From NCBI GenBank assembly GCA_964493515.1, contig CAZBNJ010000009.1, forward strand, positions 1 to 48,833: a stretch of 48,833 bases of DNA, in the 5' to 3' direction. Both the position numbers and the translations under genes were made by a program. Positions 29,686 through 40,809 of this stretch are shown here, one piece after another; position 1 is the stretch's first letter, and each line of letters begins with the position of its first letter. This DNA is from CANRIN01 sp964493515. GTDB taxonomy: Bacteria > Bacillota > Clostridia > Oscillospirales > JAAYOS01. Under the pieces are notes generated by a model. The model saw nothing but the letters and a program-made list of their open reading frames with translations. It was not told the origin of the DNA and did not search any database.

Positions 29686-31716
29686 ATGGAGAAAACAGAG
29701 AATTGCACGCAGAAGCGTGAACATATCGTCACTTGTGAGCATGAACATTCACACATCCATGCGCACGAGCATGAGCACCATCACGACCACCACGGCGAGG
29801 CATGCTCCTGCGGACATGACCACGAGCATCACCACGACCACATCCACTCGCACATCGGCTGTTCCTGCGGCTGCGAGCACGACCATGAGCACGGCGCGGC
29901 GTGGGTGCTGTGGGTGCGAATGGGCGCGGCGGTCGCACTCGGGATACTCGGGATGTTCCTGCCGATACCGGCGGTCGCAGGGACAATAATTTTCGTCGCT
30001 GCGTGGCTTGTCGCGGCGTACGACCTCGCTATCGGGATGTTCAAAAACATCGCGCGCGGTGAGATATTCGACGAGAACCTGCTGATGGTGGTCGCGTCGG
30101 TCGGCGCGCTCGCGGTCGGCGAATCGGTCGAGGGACTGGCGGTGGTCGTCCTGTTCCAGATAGGCGAATTTTTGCAGCACAAGGCGGTCGAGCGCTCGCA
30201 GGCGTCGATAGAGGCGATGCTCGACCTGCGTCCGGACACCGCGAACCTGTTGGACGCCGACGGAGACGTCCGCACAGTCCGCGCGGAAGAGGTGTCGATA
30301 GGCGAAAGCGTGCTGGTGCGCGCGGGAGAGCGAGTGCCGGTGGACGGCGTTGTGATAGACGGACGCGCGAGCTTTGACACATCGGCGATGACCGGCGAGA
30401 GCCTGCCGCGCGCAGCGGAGGTCGGAAGCGAGCTGCTGAGCGGATTTGTGTCGGTCGACGGCGCGGTGACCGTTCGCGCGACGAGGCAGGCGGAGGACAG
30501 CGCGGCGGCGCGGATGGTCGATCTGCTGCGCGAGACCGAGGAGAACAAGGCGCCCGCCGAGTCGTTCATCTCGAAGTTTGCGAAGATATACACGCCGGTG
30601 GTGATGGCTGCGGCAGCGCTGACGGCGGTGATAGGCGGAGCGGTGACCGGGCTGTGGAGCGAATGGCTGGTGCGCGCGCTGACCTTCCTGGTGGTGAGCT
30701 GTCCGTGTGCGCTGGTGCTGTCGGTGCCGCTCGGGTTCTTCAGCGGAATAGGCGGCGCTGCGAAAAAGGGAGTTATGGTCAAGGGCGGCGCGGCACTGGA
30801 AGCATTGGGACAGAAGAATTTCACGGTATCGTTTGACAAGACGGGCACGCTGACCGAGGGCGCGTTTGAGGTGAAGAAGGTGCTGCCCGCCGACAGTGTG
30901 ACCGAAGGCGAGCTGCTGGCGGTCGCCGCGACGCTGGAGCGTGGGTCGTCGCATCCGCTCGCAAGCGCGATAATCGCCGCCGCGCCGACCGCAACCGACG
31001 AGGCGCATGACCTTCGCGAGCTTGCGGGACTTGGGCTGGAGGCGACGGTCGACGGCGAGACGGTGCGGGTCGGAAACCTGTCGCTGATGGCGCGCGCGGG
31101 CGCGAACGCCGTTGCGACCGACGAGCCGGGGACCGCGGTGTACGTCGCGCGCGGCGAACGATACCTCGGCGCGATAGTGCTGGGCGACCGCCCGAAATCG
31201 GGTGCGAAGAGCGCGATAGACGCGATAAAGAAGCTGGGCGCGCGTCGGATAACGATGCTGACCGGCGACGCGAAGGCGGCTGCCGACGCGACCGCCGTCG
31301 AGCTTGGCATAGACCATGTTTTGAGCGAGCTGCTGCCGGAGGATAAGCTCCGCGCGATAGGTGAGCAGCGCGCGTCGGGGGCGACAGCGATCTTTGTCGG
31401 CGACGGCATAAACGACGCGCCGGTGCTCGCGGCGGCGGATGTCGGCATCGCGATGGCGAATGGGCAGAACCGCATAAGCGTGGAGGCCGCCGACGCGGTG
31501 ATAATGAGCGGAGATCCCGCGCGGGTGGTGGACGCGATAGCCTGCGGCCGCAAGACGCGGCGCATCGTGCGCGAAAACGTGATACTGGCGCTCGCGGTCA
31601 AGGCGGCGGTGCTGGTGCTCGCGGCGATGGGACTTGCGCCGATGTGGCTGGCGGTGGTCGCCGATGTCGGCGTGTGCCTGGTGGCGGTCGTCAACGCGCT
31701 GCGGGCACTCAGGTAA
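29686..31716 (+). CDS. P1B-2 type heavy-metal ATPase with a His-rich N-terminus, predicted Zn2+ (Cd2+/Pb2+) exporter
   Basis: Start at the ATG at 29686 (MEKTENC) with GGGAG upstream: 676 residues. The first 70 residues hold 23 histidines and seven cysteines (for example A-C-S-C-G-H-D-H and G-C-S-C-G-C-E), a flexible metal-binding tail in place of the usual ferredoxin-like HMA domain. Membrane helices start at about residue 73. The T-G-E-S actuator loop, the C339-P-C341 ion site in helix 6, D384-K-T-G-T, the S-S-H-P-L-A motif and G-D-G-I-N-D-A-P are all present. Near the end, A-D-V-G-V-C-L-V-A-V-V-N-A-L-R matches the helix 8 aspartate of ZntA. This set defines the Zn/Cd/Pb exporter class. Its operon with a zinc-sensing repressor fits. 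Separated from the repressor by a structured 200-base spacer. Confidence 0.95.
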   Translation: MEKTENCTQKREHIVTCEHEHSHIHAHEHEHHHDHHGEACSCGHDHEHHHDHIHSHIGCSCGCEHDHEHGAAWVLWVRMGAAVALGILGMFLPIPAVAGTIIFVAAWLVAAYDLAIGMFKNIARGEIFDENLLMVVASVGALAVGESVEGLAVVVLFQIGEFLQHKAVERSQASIEAMLDLRPDTANLLDADGDVRTVRAEEVSIGESVLVRAGERVPVDGVVIDGRASFDTSAMTGESLPRAAEVGSELLSGFVSVDGAVTVRATRQAEDSAAARMVDLLRETEENKAPAESFISKFAKIYTPVVMAAAALTAVIGGAVTGLWSEWLVRALTFLVVSCPCALVLSVPLGFFSGIGGAAKKGVMVKGGAALEALGQKNFTVSFDKTGTLTEGAFEVKKVLPADSVTEGELLAVAATLERGSSHPLASAIIAAAPTATDEAHDLRELAGLGLEATVDGETVRVGNLSLMARAGANAVATDEPGTAVYVARGERYLGAIVLGDRPKSGAKSAIDAIKKLGARRITMLTGDAKAAADATAVELGIDHVLSELLPEDKLRAIGEQRASGATAIFVGDGINDAPVLAAADVGIAMANGQNRISVEAADAVIMSGDPARVVDAIACGRKTRRIVRENVILALAVKAAVLVLAAMGLAPMWLAVVADVGVCLVAVVNALRALR

Positions 31717-31727
31717 AATCGCGCAGT

Positions 31728-31761
31728 AAAAAAGGACTTCCCCGCGGGGAAGCCCTTTTTT
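31728..31761. terminator. Bidirectional terminator, zinc ATPase / gyrA
   Basis: A 16-base arm with AAAAAAGG and CTTCCCC pairing to GGGGAAG and CCTTTTTT (one mismatch), with a tight GC-rich loop and A/T tracts on both arms. Confidence 0.88.
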
Positions 31762-31768
31762 CATGCTG

Positions 31769-34270
<2,502 letters not shown>

Positions 34271-34284
34271 CGGTGCTCACCTCC

Positions 34285-36264
34285 TTAATAGTCCAGATTT
34301 ACTGCGTATCGAGCCTTGTTTTCGATGAACTCCTTGCGCGGCTCGACCTTTTCGCCCATCAGCACGTTGAACACCGCGTCGGCGCGTATCGCGTCGTCGA
34401 GCTGTATGCGCTTGAGCGTGCGGGAGCGGGGATCCATCGTTGTCTCCCACAGCTCCTCGGGGTTCATCTCGCCGAGGCCCTTGTAGCGGCTGATGTCCAC
34501 CTTGGCGTTCGGATTGTCGCCGCGCAGCTCCGCCGATATCCGGTCGCGCTCGGCATCGCTGTACGCAACGCGCGAGGTCTTTCCTCTTGACAGCTTGTAC
34601 AGCGGCGGCACGGCGGCGTAGACATAGCCCTGCTCGATGAGCGGCCGCATGAAGCGGAAGAAGAAGGTCAGCAGCAGCGTGCGTATGTGCGCGCCGTCGA
34701 CGTCCGCATCCGCCATGATTATCACCTTGTGATAGCGCAGCTTTGAGAGGTCGAATTCGTCGCCGATGCCGGCGCCGAGCGCGGTTATCACCGGCTGCAG
34801 CTTGTCGTTGCCGTACACCTTGTCGGCGCGCGCCTTTTCGACGTTCAGCATCTTGCCCCACAGCGGGAGTATCGCCTGGAACGCGCTGTCCCGTCCCTGT
34901 GTGGCGCTGCCGCCTGCCGAATCGCCCTCGACGATGTATATCTCGGTCAGCTCGGGGTCGTTTATGTTGCAGTCGCGCAGCTTGTCCGGCATCGCGGCTC
35001 CGCCGAGCGCCGTCTTGCGGCGTATCGACTCGCGCGCCTTGCGTGCAGCCTCGCGCGCCCTCGACGCGCTGAGCGCCTTTTCGAGTATCGTGCGCGCGAC
35101 CGCGGGATTTTCCTCGAGATAGGTGTCCAGCTTGTCGGACAGGATGTTGTCCACGAGGTTGCGCATCTCGGTGTTGCCGAGCTTCGATTTGGTCTGACCC
35201 TCGAACTGCGGCTCCTCCAGCTTGACGCTCACGATGGCGCAGAGGCCCTCGCGGGTGTCCTCGCCGCTGAGCTTTTCCTCGTCCTTCAGGATGTTGTACT
35301 TTCTGCCGTAGGCGTTGAGCACGCGCGTCAGCGCCGCCTTGAAGCCGGTCTCGTGCGAGCCGCCGTCCGGCGTGTGGATGTTGTTCGCGAAGCTGAGCAG
35401 CGTCTCCGAGTAGCCGTCGTTGTACTGGAGCGCTATCTCGACGTACTTCATCTCCTCCACGCCCTGCGGGTTCTTCTCCTTGACCTCGCCGGAGACGAAT
35501 ATCGGCGTGGGATGCACCGCCGTCTTGTTGGTGTTCAGATATTCGACGAAGCTCGCGACGCCGCCCTCGTAGCACATCGACTCGCTCTCGCCCGCCGTCG
35601 GCGAATCGGAGCGGCTGTCGGTGAGCGTGATGCGCAGGCCGCCGTTGAGGAACGCCTGCTCGCGCATGCGCGTGAGCAGCGTGTCGTAGTTGTACACGGT
35701 GGTATCGCGGAATATCTCGGGGTCGGGCTTAAAGGTGACCGTCGTGCCGTGGCGATCGGTCGCGCCAAGCTCGGTAAGACCCTTTGTCACCTCGCCGCGG
35801 CGGAACGCCATCATCACCCGCCGGCCATCGGTGCAGACCTCGACCTCCACCCACTCGCTCAGCGCGTTGACAACGCTCGCGCCGACGCCGTGCAGACCGC
35901 CGGACACCTTGTATCCGCCGCCGCCGAACTTGCCGCCCGCGTGAAGCACGGTGTACACGACCTCAAGCGCGGGCTTGCCGGTCTGCGCCTGTATGCCTAT
36001 CGGTATGCCGCGTCCGTTGTCGGTGACGCGTATCACGTCGCCCTCGAGTATCTCGACCTCGATGTGGTCGCAGTGACCCGCCAGCGCCTCGTCTATCGCG
36101 TTGTCCACTATCTCGTACACGAGGTGGTGCAGTCCCTGCTCGCCGGTCGAGCCGATATACATTCCCGGGCGCTTGCGGACCGCCTCCAGTCCCTCAAGCA
36201 CCTGTATGTTTTCCGCGCCGTATTCGTCTACTCTGAGCTCGTCGCGCTCGTCATTCGGAGCCAT
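34285..36264 (-). CDS. gyrB: DNA gyrase subunit B
   Basis: Start chosen at the ATG at 36264 (MAPNDERDE) with AGGAGG six bases upstream; the frame reaches 36333 through the promoter leader. 659 residues. The GHKL ATPase domain shows V-L-E-G-L-E-A-V-R-K-R-P-G-M-Y-I-G, the Mg site E-I-V-D-N-A-I-D-E-A, N-G-R-G-I-P and G-L-H-G-V-G-A-S-V-V-N-A-L. The TOPRIM domain shows E-G-D-S-A-G-G-S-A and D-A-D-V-D-G-A-H-I. The C-terminus ends in the R-Y-K-G-L-G-E-M-N-P-E-E-L region. It lacks the ~165-residue insertion of proteobacterial GyrB. Drives the DNA-strand passage of gyrase by ATP hydrolysis. Own promoter, then gyrA. Confidence 0.98.
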   Translation of the reverse strand: MAPNDERDELRVDEYGAENIQVLEGLEAVRKRPGMYIGSTGEQGLHHLVYEIVDNAIDEALAGHCDHIEVEILEGDVIRVTDNGRGIPIGIQAQTGKPALEVVYTVLHAGGKFGGGGYKVSGGLHGVGASVVNALSEWVEVEVCTDGRRVMMAFRRGEVTKGLTELGATDRHGTTVTFKPDPEIFRDTTVYNYDTLLTRMREQAFLNGGLRITLTDSRSDSPTAGESESMCYEGGVASFVEYLNTNKTAVHPTPIFVSGEVKEKNPQGVEEMKYVEIALQYNDGYSETLLSFANNIHTPDGGSHETGFKAALTRVLNAYGRKYNILKDEEKLSGEDTREGLCAIVSVKLEEPQFEGQTKSKLGNTEMRNLVDNILSDKLDTYLEENPAVARTILEKALSASRAREAARKARESIRRKTALGGAAMPDKLRDCNINDPELTEIYIVEGDSAGGSATQGRDSAFQAILPLWGKMLNVEKARADKVYGNDKLQPVITALGAGIGDEFDLSKLRYHKVIIMADADVDGAHIRTLLLTFFFRFMRPLIEQGYVYAAVPPLYKLSRGKTSRVAYSDAERDRISAELRGDNPNAKVDISRYKGLGEMNPEELWETTMDPRSRTLKRIQLDDAIRADAVFNVLMGEKVEPRKEFIENKARYAVNLDY

Positions 36265-36312
36265 TTTCTTCCTCCTAACGCCGGATAAATCGGCTATTCT
36301 ATACCTTATTAT

Positions 36313-36341
36313 ATTATAGCAGACCCCGCACAAAAAAACAA
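36313..36341 (-). promoter_or_regulatory. Promoter of gyrB-gyrA
   Basis: On the minus strand, TTGTTT (36336-36341), a 17-base spacer ending TGC (extended -10) and TATAAT (36313-36318). A GCCGA/TCGGC hairpin followed by the same T-run (about 36341-36370) may end transcripts from remB, so terminator and promoter overlap. Confidence 0.75.
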
Positions 36342-36468
36342 GCCGAACGCGCGGAAAAAGCGGCTCGGCACACAGTTTTCAGCTATTTTGACGAAGAATA
36401 TCTTCAGAAAATCCGCCATATTGAGAGCAAATGCGCAGACACATTCCGCGCGCGACCAAAACCACCCG

Positions 36469-36735
36469 CTATTCGTCCTCCACGTCGAACACGTCGGCGC
36501 GTCCGGCGAGCGTTTTCGGCGATATCTGCGACAGGTAGATCATCTCCCGGCCGCCTTCCAGGCAGACCACAAACGAGCGCGGAAGGTCGTCGCCGACCGA
36601 TATCAGCCGACCGTCCCTCTCCGCGCGCGCGAGGTAGTCGCGGGTGCGCTTCGACGCCGACGCGCTGTCCAGATCGAACACGCCGACCACCGAGTCGACC
36701 GGCACGATAACGCTTTTGCCGAGATGCAGATACAT
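36469..36735 (-). CDS. remB: DUF370 / RemB (YaaB)-like regulator
   Basis: 88 residues. It belongs to the DUF370 family (M-Y-L-H-L-G-K-S-V-I-V-P start), whose Bacillus members are yaaB/remB and remA; RemA is a DNA-binding activator of biofilm matrix and osmoprotection genes. Its place between recF and gyrB is exactly that of yaaB in B. subtilis, which supports the identification. Residue spacing (S-A-S-A-S-K-R-T-R-D-Y-L) resembles the helical arm of RemA-type rings. It probably shares the dnaN-recF transcript. The acidic C-terminus is not conserved. The regulatory targets are unknown here. Confidence 0.88.
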   Translation of the reverse strand: MYLHLGKSVIVPVDSVVGVFDLDSASASKRTRDYLARAERDGRLISVGDDLPRSFVVCLEGGREMIYLSQISPKTLAGRADVFDVEDE

Positions 36736-36778
36736 CGTCGCCCTCCTACACTAAAAGTATAATTTACTAAATGATATA

Positions 36779-37882
36779 CTAATCGTTGTTGAAGATAACG
36801 CCGCTTTTCACCAAGAACACGCGGGCGTCGCCGAACTCGGTGCCGTCGCAGAGGGTTATCAGCACCTGACCGCTGCCGGTGAATCCGAGCACCCACCGCC
36901 GCCGCGCGTCGTCCAGCTCGCTCAGCACGTCGTCGAGCAGGAGCACCGGATTTTCGCCCGAGTCCTCCAAAAACAGCTGTCGTTCGGCGAGCTTGAGCGC
37001 GAGCGCCGCCGTGCGCGTCTGTCCCTGCGAGGCGTGCGTCTGGCTCGGCTTGCCGTTTATCTCGATGGCAAGCTCGTCGCGGTGCGGGCCGACAAGCGAC
37101 ATTCCGCTCGCGATCTCCGCCTGCTTTCGCTCGCAGAGATGCTCGTACAGCTCCTCGCCGATGGCGCTCTCCGCCGCGAACGGGTCGCTTATCCGCGAGC
37201 TTGTCTCGTAGCGTAGTCCGAGCGTCTCGCGGCCGCCGGACATATCCGACTGCAGCGACGGCGCGTGTGCCGCAAGCCCTCGCACGAACCGCGCGCGATA
37301 GCCTATCATCACCGCGCCCACCCGCGCTATCCGCTCGTTGAACGCGTCGAGCGCGCCGAGCAGCGACGGGTCGTCCTCGTGGTCGCGGAGGATGCGCGTC
37401 TTGTGCTTGTGCAGGCGGGTGTACTGCGCCAGCGCCTCGGCATAGCGCGGCCGAAGCTGACAGAGCGCGTCGTCGAGAAACTTGCGTCGGTCGGCGGGCG
37501 CGCCGCTGACCAGCTCGAGGTCTCCGGGCGCAAAAAGGACGGCGCGAAGCCGCCCTGCGAATTCTCCCGCCGTCCGCGCGGCCGAGCCGTTCACAAACAG
37601 TCTACGGCGCGCGCCGCGTCGAAGCTCGGCACGAAGCTCGATATCGCGCTCGTCGGTCGCGACGGTCGCGGACGCAAGCGCGGCTTCGGCGTCGTCGGCG
37701 ATGAGGTCGCCGTCCCGTCCCGCGCGAAAGCCGCGTCCCACGGCGAGATAGTGCACCGCCTCGAGCAGATTTGTCTTGCCCTGGGCGTTCTCGCCGCGTA
37801 TCACGTTCAGTCCGGCGTCAAAGTCGACCGAGCACTCGGCATAATTTCGCCAGTTTATAAGCGAAATGTTACGGATAAACAC
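36779..37882 (-). CDS. recF: DNA replication/repair protein RecF
   Basis: 367 residues. RecF is an SMC-like ATPase that loads RecA at gaps together with RecO and RecR. Walker A is G-E-N-A-Q-G-K-T-N (about 30-38), the signature motif is S-Q-G-Q-T-R-T, and Walker B is V-L-L-L-D-D-V-L-S-E-L-D. The start is a GTG that shares its first G with the last base of the dnaN stop codon (TAGTG), so translation is coupled to dnaN. Gene order dnaN-recF-remB-gyrB-gyrA matches the Bacillota origin region, except that dnaA is not next to dnaN and the yaaA gene that sits between dnaN and recF in B. subtilis is missing. Confidence 0.97.
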   Translation of the reverse strand: MFIRNISLINWRNYAECSVDFDAGLNVIRGENAQGKTNLLEAVHYLAVGRGFRAGRDGDLIADDAEAALASATVATDERDIELRAELRRGARRRLFVNGSAARTAGEFAGRLRAVLFAPGDLELVSGAPADRRKFLDDALCQLRPRYAEALAQYTRLHKHKTRILRDHEDDPSLLGALDAFNERIARVGAVMIGYRARFVRGLAAHAPSLQSDMSGGRETLGLRYETSSRISDPFAAESAIGEELYEHLCERKQAEIASGMSLVGPHRDELAIEINGKPSQTHASQGQTRTAALALKLAERQLFLEDSGENPVLLLDDVLSELDDARRRWVLGFTGSGQVLITLCDGTEFGDARVFLVKSGVIFNND

Positions 37883-38982
37883 TATTTCAGGCGAACCGGC
37901 AGCACCATAAAGGTGTACTTGTCTCCCTCAAGCGGAGTGAACAGGCAGGGGCTCAGTCCGCTGGACAGCTCGACGCGCACCGACTCGTCGGGCACCGCGC
38001 GCAGAGCGTCCTGAAGGAAGCGGTTGTTAAAGCCTATCTCGGTCTCGCCGCCGTCGCCCTCGACCAACAGCTCGTCGTTTGCGCGTCCGAGCGCGGTCTG
38101 GCACCATATCTTCAGCCGTCCGTCGTCGAACAGGCAGCGTATCGGGTTCTTGAGGCGCTCGCTGATTATCAGCGACACGCGCTCGACCGAGTCGCGAAGC
38201 TCGTCCGCCTTTGCGACGATCTTGAACTTGGAATCCTTCGGTATCGCCGCCTCGTAGTTGAGGAACTCGCCCTCGATGAGTCGGCTTATCAGCACGCGAT
38301 CGCCGAGGTCGAAGGTTATGTGGCGGTTGCCGAGGGTGATTATCACCTGCTCGTCGCTCTCCTCGCACAGACGCTCGCACTCGCGCAGCGCCGCGCCGGG
38401 AACGACGAACTTGAAGTTGTCCGACGAGCTTTCGACCTCCTCGCGGCGAACCGCGAGACGGTAGCCGTCGACCGCAACGACCGACAGCCGTCCGTTTTTG
38501 TAATCGAACAGCTCGCCGGTGTGGATGAGCTTGTTTTCGTTGTCGCTGACGGCGAAGATGGTCATGCTTATCATCGACTTGAGCAGCGACTGATCCATGC
38601 GGATGGTCAGGTCGTTTTCCGGCTCGGGCAGCGCGGGGAAGTCGGTGGCGGCAAGACCCATGAGCTTGAACTCGCTCATGCCGTTCTTTATCGTCACAGT
38701 CAACCGCTCGTCCGCCTCGACGGTGATGAAGTCGTCCGAGCTCTTGCGCACGATGTCGCCGAGCAGACGCGCGTTTATGACCACCGAGCCGGGCTCGCCG
38801 CCCTCGATGCCGATTATCGCGCGGATGCCGGTGGCGAGGTTGAAGCCGGTGAGCGTGACGGTGGTGTTCGAGACCTCGCAGAGCACGCCCTCGAGCGCGG
38901 GGATGGAGGTCCGCGAAGTGACCGTGCGGCTCGCGGCGCTGACCGCCTGTGCGAGCACTGCCTTTTCGCAGGTGAATTTCAA
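37882..38982 (-). CDS. dnaN: DNA polymerase III beta subunit (sliding clamp)
   Basis: 366 residues, three repeats of the clamp fold. It forms a ring dimer around DNA that holds the polymerase and many partners. Recognised by M-K-F-T-C-E-K start, D-G-Y-R-L-A, F-N-N-R-F-L-Q-D-A-L and the ending Y-T-F-M-V-L-P-V-R-L that lines the partner-binding pocket. The start is a TTG preceded by AAAGGGG, which is unusual for so highly expressed a gene. Its own promoter (39033-39061) means it does not need dnaA upstream; indeed the upstream neighbour is rsmI, not dnaA. Confidence 0.97.
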   Translation of the reverse strand: MKFTCEKAVLAQAVSAASRTVTSRTSIPALEGVLCEVSNTTVTLTGFNLATGIRAIIGIEGGEPGSVVINARLLGDIVRKSSDDFITVEADERLTVTIKNGMSEFKLMGLAATDFPALPEPENDLTIRMDQSLLKSMISMTIFAVSDNENKLIHTGELFDYKNGRLSVVAVDGYRLAVRREEVESSSDNFKFVVPGAALRECERLCEESDEQVIITLGNRHITFDLGDRVLISRLIEGEFLNYEAAIPKDSKFKIVAKADELRDSVERVSLIISERLKNPIRCLFDDGRLKIWCQTALGRANDELLVEGDGGETEIGFNNRFLQDALRAVPDESVRVELSSGLSPCLFTPLEGDKYTFMVLPVRLK

Positions 38983-39032
38983 AATATCGCCCCTTTTCGT
39001 AAGAGTCGTTAAAGCATAATTCTTTAGTATCT

Positions 39033-39061
39033 ATTGTAGCACAAATCTGTCGCGCACGCAA
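39033..39061 (-). promoter_or_regulatory. Promoter of dnaN-recF-remB
   Basis: On the minus strand, TTGCGT (39056-39061), a 17-base spacer ending TGTGC (extended -10) and TACAAT (39033-39038). Confidence 0.75.
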
Positions 39062-39063
39062 CA

Positions 39064-39090
39064 AAAAATCGGCAGAAAACGCCGATTTTT
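39064..39090 (-). terminator. Terminator of the fdx/trmN6/rsmI unit
   Basis: A 10-bp stem AAAAATCGGC/GCCGATTTTT with a 7-base loop; on the minus strand a T-run follows. It ends three bases before the dnaN -35. Confidence 0.85.
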
Positions 39091-39096
39091 GTTTGA

Positions 39097-39921
39097 CTAT
39101 CCGTTTATAAGCTCGCGATATATCTCTCCCTTGGACAGGCCGGACATCGCCGCCGCCCTCTTCGCCGCCTCGCTTGCCGACATCCCCTCGTCGACAAAGC
39201 GGCGCGCGGCGGATATCGCGTCCTGCGGCGAAAGCTCGTCCGACCGCGCGGCGGCGCCTTCTATGACCAGTGCGAACTCGCCCTTCGGCGCGTCCTGCGA
39301 GTACCGCTCGACCGCCGCCGAAAGCGTTGTGACGAAGGTCTCCTCGTGCAGCTTGGTAAGCTCGCGGCAGACAGCGATAGGTCGATCGCCGCCGAGCGCG
39401 TCCGCAAGGTCGCGCAGGGTCTTGAGCAGTCGGTGCGGCGCCTCGTAGATAACGGTCGCGCGTGTCTCGGACGCAAGCTCGCCAAGCCGTGCGCGGCGCT
39501 CCTTTGAGGTCGACGGAAGGAAGCCCTCGAAGCAGAAACGCGCGCCGTCCAGCCCGCTCAGCGCTACGGCGGAAACGACCGCGCTCGCGCCGGGTATCAC
39601 CCGCACCGGCACACCGGCGTCGTGGCAGAGCGCCACCAGGTCGCGCCCGGGGTCGCTGATGGCGGGCATTCCCGCGTCGGTGACCAGCGCGCAAGCCTCG
39701 CCCGCCATCAGTCGCGCGAGTATCCTGCCGCCCATCTCGCGGCAGTTGTGCTCGTGGTAGCTGACGAGCGGCTTTTTTATCTCGAAGTGATTGAGCAGCT
39801 TCAGCGTCACGCGGGTGTCCTCCGCCGCGATGAAGTCGCACTCGCGCAGGGTGTCCAGCGCGCGGACGGTCATGTCGCCGAGGTTGCCTATCGGGGTCGC
39901 GACGAGGTAGAGCGTAGACAT
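39097..39921 (-). CDS. rsmI: 16S rRNA (cytidine(1402)-2'-O)-methyltransferase
   Basis: Start at the ATG at 39921 (MSTLYLVATPIGNLGD) with GGAGGG upstream; the long open frame above it overlaps the methyltransferase gene and is not real. 274 residues. SAM-dependent tetrapyrrole-methylase fold with A-T-P-I-G-N-L-G-D, A-E-D-T-R, T-D-A-G-M-P-A-I-S-D-P-G and a G-A-S-A-V segment. RsmI methylates the ribose of C1402 in the decoding centre of 16S rRNA. It overlaps the previous gene by 34 bases, showing tight coupling. B. subtilis has the same neighbours (yabB, yabC). Confidence 0.96.
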   Translation of the reverse strand: MSTLYLVATPIGNLGDMTVRALDTLRECDFIAAEDTRVTLKLLNHFEIKKPLVSYHEHNCREMGGRILARLMAGEACALVTDAGMPAISDPGRDLVALCHDAGVPVRVIPGASAVVSAVALSGLDGARFCFEGFLPSTSKERRARLGELASETRATVIYEAPHRLLKTLRDLADALGGDRPIAVCRELTKLHEETFVTTLSAAVERYSQDAPKGEFALVIEGAAARSDELSPQDAISAARRFVDEGMSASEAAKRAAAMSGLSKGEIYRELING

Positions 39922-40613
39922 ATCGATTTTCCCTCCAGTATTGCCTGATACTTTTCGCTGAGCAGAAGCTCGGTGCGCTCGACGGCGGCAGCTTCGCCGC
40001 GATACTCGGCTTGCAGCAGCACGATGCTCGGCTGTGCTCCGGCGGTGTGCGACACATGGCAAATCGCCCGCGCGGCGAAGTCTGTCGCCTCGACCGCCGC
40101 GAGATAATCGTCCAGCCGGTCGGGTCGCAGAACGAGCATCAGCGTGCCGTTCGGTCGAAGGAGCGCCGCCGCGGCGGTCGTTACGTCGAGCGGTGACGCG
40201 GTGGTGTCGAAGCGTTCGAGATTGCGGGCGGTATTCCGCGAGAGCTTGCCGCTTCCGGCGCGCAGATATGGCGGGTTGCACGCGACCAGGTCGTATTCGC
40301 GTGCGTCGAGGGTCATGCCTGCGATATCGCGAAGGTCGCCGTCGATCACGCGCACACGGTGCTCGAGCGAATTCTCCGCGACCGACTGTCGGCAGACCGC
40401 CGCCGCGTCGGGGTTAAGCTCCACGCCGACAAGCGAGCAGCTCGGCTGACGGTCGGCTATCGACAGGAGCACGTTGCCCACGCCGCAGCCGAGGTCGACC
40501 GCGCTCGAAGCGTTGGGACAGGCGGCGGCGAGCAATATCGCGTCGGTGCCGAGCTTGAGGAAGCGGTCGTCCTGCAGCAGCCGCGTGCCGTTCGGAAGTG
40601 TCTCAACCCGCAT
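39888..40613 (-). CDS. TrmN6-like SAM-dependent methyltransferase (tRNA1(Val) A37 N6 type)
   Basis: Start at the ATG at 40613 (MRVETLPNGTRLLQDD) with AAGGAGG six bases upstream; 241 residues. The Rossmann methyltransferase domain has D-L-G-C-G-V-G-N-V as the SAM loop (about residues 41-49), a G-V-E-L-N-P acidic strand end, and the catalytic N-P-P-Y typical of adenine N6-methyltransferases. The family (YfiC/TrmN6, B. subtilis YabB) methylates A37 of a tRNA, but substrate specificity is not certain from sequence. It sits between the ferredoxin gene and rsmI. The leader may be controlled by alternative hairpins next to its ribosome-binding site. Confidence 0.92.
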   Translation of the reverse strand: MRVETLPNGTRLLQDDRFLKLGTDAILLAAACPNASSAVDLGCGVGNVLLSIADRQPSCSLVGVELNPDAAAVCRQSVAENSLEHRVRVIDGDLRDIAGMTLDAREYDLVACNPPYLRAGSGKLSRNTARNLERFDTTASPLDVTTAAAALLRPNGTLMLVLRPDRLDDYLAAVEATDFAARAICHVSHTAGAQPSIVLLQAEYRGEAAAVERTELLLSEKYQAILEGKSICLRSTSSRPR

Positions 40614-40627
40614 ATGCCGCCTCCTTT

Positions 40628-40672
40628 TGCGTCCAAACAAAGATTTGGGGGACGCAAAGACTTGCGCCCCCC
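40628..40672 (-). promoter_or_regulatory. Mutually exclusive hairpins next to the methyltransferase ribosome-binding site
   Basis: Segment 40650-40656 (GGACGCA on plus) can pair either with TGCGTCC at 40628-40634, beside the AAGGAGG site, or, within the longer stem GGGGG-A-CGCAA (40647-40657), with TTGCG-C-CCCCC (40662-40672). The two folds exclude each other. The 196-base spacer from 40614 to 40809 holds further small hairpins and no gene. Confidence 0.45.
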
Positions 40673-40809
40673 TGTTCTGATGCACTTTAGATTGCACACC
40701 CCGTGCGGAATAGACAACTGCGGCACAAACCGCAAACATCTACCGTTTCGTGAGGAAACCGCTCGTGGTGCGCGTGGCGCATTGCGCGCCGTGGCTGCTC
40801 TGTCGGAGA

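Noticed and set aside
39922..40281. N-terminal extension of rsmI by ~120 codons
   Set aside because: It is an out-of-frame shadow of the methyltransferase gene; the family start motif lies at 39921.
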